DNA of 64,000 nt from the NCBI GenBank assembly GCA_025774805.1, contig JALGZR010000023.1:35154-99153 (forward strand), read 5' to 3'. The notes beneath the pieces are model-generated. The model saw nothing but the letters and a program-made list of their open reading frames with translations, did not search any database and was not told the origin of the DNA. Below are positions 27,177 through 34,611 of this stretch, piece by piece. The DNA comes from a bacterium. Its GTDB lineage: Bacteria; ARS69. Every line of letters begins with the position of its first letter. The first letter of the stretch is position 1. The position numbers and the translations under genes are program-made.

Positions 27177-27832
27177 CGTCCGTCCCCGACCGGACCGACG
27201 GCTTTGTCGGAGTCGGAGCGAGGCTCGAATCCCTTCCAGAGAAACTCACGACTCCGCTCGAAGAGGCGGAGCGGGGTGATGTCCGCTTCCGGGAACGGGA
27301 GGGACTCGCGGAAGTCACAGGCCATGAGAACGGTGACGATCCCGTGAACCCGAGACCAGAGAAGGAACGCGGCGAGATCGGGATCTCCCTTGCGGATCGC
27401 ACCGGAATCCATCGCTTCGGCCACGCACTCCCGCAGCAACCGGTAGCCCCCCTCGCCCGGAAGGTCACGGAGACGGGTCGGATCCGGTCGAACCGGCGTG
27501 AAGAGGATCTTGAAGTGCTCCGGTCTCTCCGTGGCGAATTGGATGTACGCGGCCCCCAGCGCGATCACTCTGTCGAACGAGCCGGGCGCGAGGGGGGTGA
27601 TCGCGCGTGCGAGCTCGGCCTCGAAATCCTCCAGGGCGGAGAGACAGACGTGGTCCACGAGGTGACGCTTGTTGGCGAAGTGCTTGTAGATCGCCCCGGC
27701 CGTGATGCCGGCCTCGGCGGCCACCGCCCGCATCGAGATCGACCGGTAATCGCCGCGGGCCAGAAGGGTGCGTGTGGCATCCACGATGCGGTGCAGGGTC
27801 GTCGCGGCTCTTGTTCCGGTGGAGGAGGGCAC
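27173..27832 (-). CDS. TetR/AcrR family transcriptional regulator
   Basis: A 219-residue TetR protein. The DNA-binding domain is at residues ~12-60: IVDATRTLLARGDYRSISM, then AVAAEAGITAGAIYKHFANK. The C-terminal ligand domain has YIQFATERPEHFKILF, typical of the WHG-type group. The start is GTG 27832. A perfect palindrome lies 33 bases upstream. The gene overlaps lnt by 4 bp, so an envelope acyltransferase is placed directly under a repressor, an unusual arrangement for lnt. Confidence 0.92.
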   Translation of the reverse strand: MPSSTGTRAATTLHRIVDATRTLLARGDYRSISMRAVAAEAGITAGAIYKHFANKRHLVDHVCLSALEDFEAELARAITPLAPGSFDRVIALGAAYIQFATERPEHFKILFTPVRPDPTRLRDLPGEGGYRLLRECVAEAMDSGAIRKGDPDLAAFLLWSRVHGIVTVLMACDFRESLPFPEADITPLRLFERSREFLWKGFEPRSDSDKAVGPVGDGR

Positions 27833-27864
27833 TCGGGGGCCTTTCGAAAACGCAGTTCATCTAT

Positions 27865-27881
27865 GGTAAACGCTGTTTACC
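27865..27881. promoter_or_regulatory. Perfect palindromic TetR-type operator
   Basis: GGTAAAC-GCT-GTTTACC, 7-base arms with a 3-base spacer, centred about 40 bases upstream of the TetR start codon. This is the size and symmetry expected for a TetR dimer and implies autoregulation of the tetR-lnt operon. Confidence 0.7.
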
Positions 27882-28069
27882 TCCGTGTCAACCCGCTCGC
27901 ACGTGGAATTCGTCAAAGGAAGCAGGAGCGGACCGAGGGGGGTGGCGTCTCACAAGTCATTGGCATGGCAGCGGTTCACTGCTCAACGATTGGCCCGACC
28001 CGGTGTCGAGTCGCGGGTGAACTCCGGCCAGTCCTCCCGCGTCCCCGGGAGTCGAAGGACGCCAGGACC

Positions 28070-28402
28070 CTACTTGCTCGGCCGGTACGCGGCCGCCACG
28101 CTCGCGGCCTTCTTCAGAGCGGACACCCACTGGTCGCCCGACAGCAGCTTCGTCGTCTTCCCGGACCGCACGGCACCGCCGGCAGCCACCGCCGCCGCGA
28201 CGGCGGCAATGGCCTCGTCGTCCGGAGCCTCGACGAGGAGTGCCACGTCGTATTCCCCGAAGGAGAAGCCGCCGCCGAGGAGCTTCCCCCCGACCGCCTC
28301 GAGCACGGGGAGAGCGGCCGTCTTCAATCGGTCCTGGGGGTTCTTGATCTGGGCGGCCATGGATTCGGAAGTGTAGGAGAGCTGATAGAGATACTGAGGC
28401 AT
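28070..28402 (-). CDS. GYD domain protein
   Basis: A small (110-residue) protein of the GYD family (PF08734): it starts PQYLYQLSYTSES, has GGKLLGGGFSFGEYDVALLVEAPD in the middle, and an alanine-rich C-terminal helix. GYD proteins are small ferredoxin-like-fold proteins of unknown function. ATG 28402 is seven bases after AAGG; a GTG one codon upstream is also possible. It stands alone. Confidence 0.88.
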   Translation of the reverse strand: MPQYLYQLSYTSESMAAQIKNPQDRLKTAALPVLEAVGGKLLGGGFSFGEYDVALLVEAPDDEAIAAVAAAVAAGGAVRSGKTTKLLSGDQWVSALKKAASVAAAYRPSK

Positions 28403-28414
28403 CACATCACCTTG

Positions 28415-28958
28415 TCTTTATCACGGGGAGAACATCGGCGGTGAACTTCGGAAGGTTTGCCGTGCGTCTTGAAGATCCGCAGCATAAGAACACCCGAGCT
28501 CTCCGGTCAACGAGTTCGTGAACCCGGGTGAGCTTCCGCCGTCGTTCGTGGATTGTCGATGTCCCGGTCATGAAATGTAGGGACCGCTCGACGTCGCTCC
28601 AAGGTCGTTGACCGCACACGTGGTCTCCACGCGGAAGCCACGAACCCCCGGGTGAACCCCGTCTCGGCGAAAGGGACAACCGTAGCGAGGCCTTGAACAA
28701 TCGACGCAACAGTCCAAAATGCGAATGGGTGAATCACGAGTCCGATGTTCCTTTTCATGTCACGGATTGTCGCTGCGTACGCTTTGTGTTCGATGAGTGC
28801 CCGTGCCTTCCGCACGACGCACGATGTCGCCTCCCGACACGCCGTCGGGCCATCGGGAAGCGGGTCGGCTGATCCGATCCCGTCCGTGAACGTCTTCGGG
28901 TCATCGGGCGGAGTGGCGTCCGGGTGCGGGGCCCGACTGTCGCGGGGGTCCCACCCGG
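28415..28958. other. Intergenic stretch, no convincing gene
   Basis: About 540 bases, less GC-rich than the surroundings. Short frames exist on the minus strand, one with a hydrophobic start near 28754 (MKRNIGLVIHPFAFW), but they lack support further along and could be decayed sequence. No hairpin, repeat or promoter was recognised. Confidence 0.4.
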
Positions 28959-31649
28959 CTAAGTCCCGTCCTCGCTCGCCTCGCGAATCCGCCTCGCGCG
29001 GGCCTCGACCTCTTCGGCCGCCGCCACCTGCCCGGTTGTCCGGAGTAACTTGCCGTACTCCTCCAGGGTCTCGGCCACACTCGGGTGGTCCGGGCCCTGA
29101 TGTTCCTCCTGCAACCCGCGCGCGCGCTCGAAGAGCGCCCGCGCCCGCTCGTGATCACCCGCATCCCGCCGCAGACACGCGAGGTGGAACGAGAGAGTCG
29201 CCCGGACGTCCGGACTGCCGTCGGCGGATTCGAAGACCGCCAGCGACCTTTCGAGGAAGGGCTCGGCACGCGTCCGCTCGCCCAGGTCCAGATAGAGCAG
29301 AGCGAGATTCGCACGATTCCTGGCGAGAAGCGGGTTGTCGGGCGGGAAGACCTTCTCGTAGATCGCGACGGAGCGTTCCATCAGAGGACGCGCTGCCTCG
29401 AGATCGCCGGTCAGGTGGTGCAGGAAGCCGAGATTGCCGACGAGCTGAGCGACGTCGCGGTGCTCGGGCCCTAGGACCCTCTCGTTGATGGCCAATGCGC
29501 GCTCGAAGTGGGCTCGCGCCCCGTCGAAGTCGCCGAACTCGGCCAGAATGATCGCGTTGCTGTTCAGCGAGAGCGCCACTTCGTGGTGGTCGGGTCCGAG
29601 AGCTTCCTCGAAGACCGCGAGGGATTCCTCGAAGAGGGGCCGCGCTCCCTCCAGGTCACCCAGGATGCGGAGGAGCTCTGCGTAGTTCGCCGTCACCCGG
29701 GCCCGGCTGAGCTTCCAGCTAACCGGTGCATCGCGCAAGATGGCGAGGGCTCTCTCGTAGAGGGGCTTCGCCGCTTCCGGATCGCCGCTGTCCTTGAGCA
29801 CGATCGCGAGACTGCTCAGGCTGTTCGCGACGTCGGGATGCTCGGGACCCAGGCTCTTCTCCCGGATCGCCAGAGCGCGCCGATTCAACTCAATGGCCGG
29901 GGCGTAATCGCCACTCCTCTCGTGCACGACGGCGAGACCTTCGAGGATGCGGGCGACTTCGGGATGATCCGGCCCCTGTGCTCTCTCCTGGATCGAGAGC
30001 GCCCGTTCGTAGTGGGCCCGAGCCTCGGCATAGTCACCGGTGTTCCATTTCAGATTCGCGATGTCGGTCAGGCTCTCCGCCACACTCGGATCCCGGGCGC
30101 CGTACTCCCGCTCGCGGATCGCAAGGGCCCGCCGCATGGGGGTCTCCGATTGCTCGTACAGTCCGAGCGCCTTGTAGACCTTGCCCACCGTACTCTGGAG
30201 TCGGGCCTCGATGAGCGGTCGCTCCTCGAACTCGCTCCCGATCTCTTTGGCGGCCTCGTCGAGCACCTCCCGTACGGTCACGTCCCGTCCCTGCCGGTCG
30301 GGATCGACCGCGGCGAGCATGTCGGAGAGGAAGGCGGTGACCGATTCCGATTCCTGCCGGGCCCTCTCCGCCTGCGTGTAGAGCACGCTCATCCACACAC
30401 CGAATCCGGCGACGAGAGCGATGATCATGGATCCGAACGCGACCGGCACCCGGTTTCGAGCCACGAGCTTGCTCAGTTGATAGATCGTGCTCGGTGGACG
30501 GCCCGAAATGGGCTGGCTTGCGAGGTAACGCTCGACGTCCTCGGAAAGTGCCGCCGCGCTGGGATAGCGGCGATCGGGATCCTTCTCGAGGGCCTTGCCG
30601 ACGATCGTTTCGAGTTCGCCGTCGGCGCGGCGCACCACGTCGCGAAGCGGTCGGGGCGGTTTCTCACAGATGACACGGACCGCTTCCATGATCGAGGACC
30701 GATCGGGGTCCAGTGGCCGTCGGTGCGAGAGCATCTCGTAGAGAAGCACCCCTAGCGAGTAAATGTCCGTACGAAGGTCGACCTCGTGCGGGTTGCCCCT
30801 CGCCTGCTCCGGGCTCATGTACGGGAGCGTGCCCTTGATCGCACCCGTGTAGCTCATCACCGTGACGGCGCCGGTGTCGGCATCGGTGATGCGCGCGAGA
30901 CCGAAGTCGAGGATCTTCACCTCGTCGTCCGCGGTCACCACGATGTTCGACGGCTTCAGGTCGCGGTGGATCACACCCCGCTGGTGGGCGTAGTTCACCG
31001 CATTGCAGATCGTGCGGAAGAGGCGGAGACGATGATGGATCTCGTCCTTCGTGAGATTGGGCTCACTCCGCCGACGAAGGTAGCGATCCAGCGTCTCCCC
31101 CCGGACGAGCTCCATGGCGAAGTAGTGCTGTCCGTCTTCCGTGCGCCCGGACTCGTGGATCGCCCCGATGTTGGGATGCTTGAGTCTCCCGAGGGTCTCC
31201 GCCTCGCGCTCGAACATCTTGAGGGACATGTCGTCGATGAACCGTCCCCCACGCACCACCTTGAGGGCGACTCTCCGCTTTGGGCTGCGCTGCTCGGCCT
31301 CGTAAACGATCCCCATCCCCCCTTCCCCGAGCTTCCCCACGATGGAGTAGTTGCCGATGGAGCCGGGAATGGACGACGGTACGAAGGGAGACGATGGATG
31401 GGGCGGCTCGGCGGGCGGGACCCGTCGGTCCGCAGGGACGGTGGGGCCCGCCCCGCCGGCGAGAGCTGGCGGCAGGGAAGCGAGCCGGGCGCCCGGCGTC
31501 TCCAGCGTGCCGAGGAAGGACTCGACGCCCGAGCGAAGGTCCGGATCGTCCCGGCACCGCTCCTCGAGGAAGGCGGCCCGCGAGGATTCGTCCAAGCCGA
31601 GCGCGGCGTCGAGCACGCCACGTATCGTCTTCCAGCGTTCGACATCCAT
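28959..31649 (-). CDS. Membrane Ser/Thr protein kinase with C-terminal TPR array
   Basis: An 896-residue kinase. An N-terminal helical segment (~residues 1-70, DVERWKTIRGVLDAALGL) is typical of this group of kinases. The kinase domain (~100-370) has glycine loop GKLGEGGMGIVYEA, lysine K130, HRD 228-230 (VIHRDLKPSN) and DFG 248-250. A single membrane helix follows at ~402-424, then about ten kinesin-light-chain-like TPRs (GPDHPEVARILEGLAVVHERSG pattern) to the end, presumably periplasmic sensors of protein partners. Start ATG 31649 is preferred; another ATG lies five codons upstream. Confidence 0.93.
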   Translation of the reverse strand: MDVERWKTIRGVLDAALGLDESSRAAFLEERCRDDPDLRSGVESFLGTLETPGARLASLPPALAGGAGPTVPADRRVPPAEPPHPSSPFVPSSIPGSIGNYSIVGKLGEGGMGIVYEAEQRSPKRRVALKVVRGGRFIDDMSLKMFEREAETLGRLKHPNIGAIHESGRTEDGQHYFAMELVRGETLDRYLRRRSEPNLTKDEIHHRLRLFRTICNAVNYAHQRGVIHRDLKPSNIVVTADDEVKILDFGLARITDADTGAVTVMSYTGAIKGTLPYMSPEQARGNPHEVDLRTDIYSLGVLLYEMLSHRRPLDPDRSSIMEAVRVICEKPPRPLRDVVRRADGELETIVGKALEKDPDRRYPSAAALSEDVERYLASQPISGRPPSTIYQLSKLVARNRVPVAFGSMIIALVAGFGVWMSVLYTQAERARQESESVTAFLSDMLAAVDPDRQGRDVTVREVLDEAAKEIGSEFEERPLIEARLQSTVGKVYKALGLYEQSETPMRRALAIREREYGARDPSVAESLTDIANLKWNTGDYAEARAHYERALSIQERAQGPDHPEVARILEGLAVVHERSGDYAPAIELNRRALAIREKSLGPEHPDVANSLSSLAIVLKDSGDPEAAKPLYERALAILRDAPVSWKLSRARVTANYAELLRILGDLEGARPLFEESLAVFEEALGPDHHEVALSLNSNAIILAEFGDFDGARAHFERALAINERVLGPEHRDVAQLVGNLGFLHHLTGDLEAARPLMERSVAIYEKVFPPDNPLLARNRANLALLYLDLGERTRAEPFLERSLAVFESADGSPDVRATLSFHLACLRRDAGDHERARALFERARGLQEEHQGPDHPSVAETLEEYGKLLRTTGQVAAAEEVEARARRIREASEDGT

Positions 31650-32032
31650 GTGCCAATGATACAACCGGATGCGTCCTCGAATCGCTCCGGCTCCATCGTC
31701 CGCCAGCCCGCGGAAGGGTCCCGCGGCTCCGGTGCTCTGGTCCGCCAGGAACGGGATGGAGTCGAGGGAATCACGAAAGGCGGAGTGCCCTGCGAATCAA
31801 AGACTTCCAAATCCCCGCGGGAGTGCGGGCGTGGAACTCGAGCTCGGATTCCGAGCAAAGGTCTGCAACGCGCAAAGTAGAGGACCGGATGCTCGGGAAA
31901 TTGTATTCGGGGCGCACAATTGTCGCTTGGAGACTCCGATGAACTCGATATCGGTCCCGGGAAGTCCCGTGCCGTCTTTCCGCTGACGGTCCGGGAAGAG
32001 CCGCCCGAGAGGGCGGACCGAGGTCGCTCCGA
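31650..32032. other. Leader between two kinase genes
   Basis: About 380 bases between two minus-strand kinase genes. It contains an AT-rich patch around 31895-31925 with TACAAT on the minus strand, possibly a -10 box, but no matching -35. No coding frame is convincing. Confidence 0.35.
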
Positions 32033-34300
32033 TCAGAGAGCGTCCGCCGCCCGTAGATCCGGGATCGCACCGAGCTTTTCGAATACCCCGCGGGCGGCGC
32101 GCAGCTCGAGCTCGGCGCCCTCCGTGTCCCCGGTCTCGCGATAGGCCCGCGCCAGCAGGACCCTCGCCCGCGCGGCCTGATACGGCAAGTCCAGGTCGTT
32201 CCAGGTGCGCCAGGCCGACTTGAGGACCGTCGCCGCCTCCTCGGCTTCGCCCTTCACCAGCAGGAGGGATCCATGGCCCTGGTCGGCGGCCGCCTCGTAC
32301 GCCGGGCAATGGAACTCGCGGGCGATCTTCCCCAGCTCCGCGACGGCGGTGTCCGCGGTCGCGAGGTCCCGGGCCGCCACGGCGACCTCGATCCGCGCCG
32401 GGAGGAGCCGCGCCCGGGACAGCGGCTTCTTCGTCTCGACGAGCGCTCGCTGGAGAAGGCCCGAAGCGGCCTCGGTCTTCCCCTGGGCGAAGCGCAAGAG
32501 AGGGAGACCGGGAACGGGATCGCGTCCGAGCTCGTGGGCTTTGCGGAAGGACTCCTCGGCGCCGTCCCAGTCACCGCGTTGGAGTCGGATCTCACCGATC
32601 TTGTAGTGAGCCTCCGCGCTGATCTCGGCCGACCAATCGGCGAGCTCCCGACACGCGTTTCGGATGTGCTCCTCCGCCGCCTCCCATTGCCCGCGCTGGT
32701 GGAGCACTTCGCCCTGGTGAACGAGACAGATCCCGGGGTACGCGGAGTCGGTGTGCGGCTCACACCATGTTCGAGCCGCCTCGCTCCATTCGGCGGCGCG
32801 ACGGTAGTCCGCCAGCTCGTCGCACGTGGTCATCATGTTGCAGTAGAGTCGGCCCGTGTCGTGCAGATTCAGCTCGCCGCTCGTCACGCCCGTCATCGCC
32901 TCGTCGATCAGCGCCAAGCCCTCCTCGACCCGTCCCAGGCCGATGAGGCTCCGGCCCCGATCCTGGAGTCCGATGCACTCCAGGCCGCGATGGCCATGTT
33001 CCCTCGCGATCCGTATCGTCACCTCGGAGAGCTCCAGGGCCCGTTTCGGATCGTCCATGACGATGCGCGTTCGGAAGCGGTTCAGGACGCCGAACTCCAG
33101 GGTGCTGCGGTGACCCTCCAGGAGGCGCTCGGCTCGCTGACACCACCCTCGGCTCACGACCTCGGAACCGATGCCGTGGTAATGCTCAGCCAGCTCGGTG
33201 GCGACGGAGCCCGCTTCGAGCTCGTCGCCCAACCGCACGTATTCCGCATAGGCGCTCTCGAGGGCTTTGCGGGATACGGTCACCTCTCCGATCCACCAAG
33301 CGGCCTCCGCGAACCGCCTCAGGTCATCGGGTGCGAGGGGATTCGCCTCGTTGGCCCGCCCGAGAAGGTCGAACGCTTCGCTCCAGTCCTGGCGCTCGAA
33401 GGCGGCAAGACCCCGGCAGCGGAGGTCGTCCTCGGTTCGGGAGGCCGGTGGGGACGAACGCAGCGTCTCCTTCAACGCCATGAGCTCTTGCTTGAGCTCG
33501 CCCGCGTTCGCGTACCGCCGATCGGGGTCCTTCTGGAGACACCGTGAGAGGATCGAGCCGAGTGCTTGACCGGTTGCGGGTTCGAGGTCGGCGCAGGGCG
33601 GAGGATCGTCCCGAAGGATCGCGCTCAGCCTCTGGGCCGGATTCTCCCCGGGGAAAGGATGTCGTCCTGTCGCCAGCTCGTAGATGAGGATGCCGAGGGA
33701 GAAGAGGTCGGATCGCGGGTCCACGGCCCGTCCCTGAAGCTGCTCGGGAGACATGTAGGCGAGAGTGCCGCCGACCGGTTCGGTGCCTGCCATGGACCGC
33801 GTCGCATCTTCAGAAGTTGCCGTGGTATCCGACCGGAGCCGCGCCACCCCGAAGTCCAGCAGCTTCACGCGGCCGTCCGTGCTCACCATCACGTTGGCCG
33901 GTTTGAGATCGCAGTGCACGAGGCTGCGCCCGTGGGCGGCCTCGAGCGCATCCACCAGGGAAAGCAGAATGTCGCACACTCTCTCGGGGTGGGGCCGATT
34001 GTCCTTCAGAAGTCGGGACAGAGTCTGCCCCTCGACGAGCTCCATCGTGAGGAACCGGATCTTCCCCTCCTCCTCGATCGAGTGAATCGTCACGATGTTC
34101 GAGTGATTCAGCGAGGCGACCGCCTTGGCCTCTTGCTCGAAGCGTCGCCGGCGTACAGGGTCGTCCGCGTAGTCGGGAGGCAAGATCTTGAGCGCGACAT
34201 CGCGACCGAGCTTCGTGTCCGTGGCCCGGTACACCTCGCCCATACCTCCGGCGCCGATTTTCTCGATGATCTTGTAGTGGGCCAGGGTCCTGCCGATCAC
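32033..34300 (-). CDS. Ser/Thr protein kinase (HCD variant) with TPR-like C-terminal half
   Basis: About 755 residues. The kinase domain (~residues 5-270) has glycine loop EKIGAGGMGEVYRA, K38, catalytic loop VHCDLKPANV (129-131, cysteine in place of the HRD arginine) and DFG 149-151. The C-terminal ~470 residues are TPR-like helical repeats (for example AEEHIRNACRELADWS). No membrane helix is evident, so it may be cytoplasmic. The frame extends to a TTG at 34339, but AAGGA seven bases before GTG 34300 marks that as the likely start. The catalytic aspartate is present, so it should be active but of the non-RD type. Confidence 0.9.
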   Translation of the reverse strand: MIGRTLAHYKIIEKIGAGGMGEVYRATDTKLGRDVALKILPPDYADDPVRRRRFEQEAKAVASLNHSNIVTIHSIEEEGKIRFLTMELVEGQTLSRLLKDNRPHPERVCDILLSLVDALEAAHGRSLVHCDLKPANVMVSTDGRVKLLDFGVARLRSDTTATSEDATRSMAGTEPVGGTLAYMSPEQLQGRAVDPRSDLFSLGILIYELATGRHPFPGENPAQRLSAILRDDPPPCADLEPATGQALGSILSRCLQKDPDRRYANAGELKQELMALKETLRSSPPASRTEDDLRCRGLAAFERQDWSEAFDLLGRANEANPLAPDDLRRFAEAAWWIGEVTVSRKALESAYAEYVRLGDELEAGSVATELAEHYHGIGSEVVSRGWCQRAERLLEGHRSTLEFGVLNRFRTRIVMDDPKRALELSEVTIRIAREHGHRGLECIGLQDRGRSLIGLGRVEEGLALIDEAMTGVTSGELNLHDTGRLYCNMMTTCDELADYRRAAEWSEAARTWCEPHTDSAYPGICLVHQGEVLHQRGQWEAAEEHIRNACRELADWSAEISAEAHYKIGEIRLQRGDWDGAEESFRKAHELGRDPVPGLPLLRFAQGKTEAASGLLQRALVETKKPLSRARLLPARIEVAVAARDLATADTAVAELGKIAREFHCPAYEAAADQGHGSLLLVKGEAEEAATVLKSAWRTWNDLDLPYQAARARVLLARAYRETGDTEGAELELRAARGVFEKLGAIPDLRAADAL

Positions 34301-34444
34301 GGCGCGGTCCTTCCGACGGGGAGAAACGAGAGGGGGCAAATGTAACGGCTCATGCGAGGATGCGGCCAGGCCAGAAGAAAAGTGGATGCGGGAGTCAGGT
34401 ACCAGTGCTTCTCGAGTCGCCCGAATCCCCCTCCTGACTCTCTA

Positions 34445-34605
34445 GCCCGGACTATTCATGAACGACCTGCTGCGATCGCGGATCCGCACCACCGGACGGG
34501 CGTCCTCGCGTCTCGCACCCTGCGACGTATCGTTCAGATACGCCTCGGGTTCGAGCGGTGGGCGTCTCCACGATCTCGCGACGGCCCTTCATGAATAGTC
34601 CGGGC
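34445..34605. mobile_element. MITE-like element with 18-bp terminal inverted repeats
   Basis: GCCCGGACTATTCATGAA at 34445-34462 is matched by its exact reverse complement at 34588-34605. The 161-base element has no coding capacity, and the inner parts of the arms are also partly complementary (CGACC..GCGATCGCGG against the opposite arm). It fills the gap between two minus-strand genes. The structure fits a non-autonomous IS derivative (MITE) or a large RNA hairpin; no target duplication is visible. Confidence 0.6.
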
Positions 34606-34611
34606 AGGGCT

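Noticed and set aside
28507-28815. Small minus-strand frame with a hydrophobic start
   Set aside because: The hydrophobic part lasts ~35 residues and the rest is arginine-rich shadow sequence; no ribosome-binding site.
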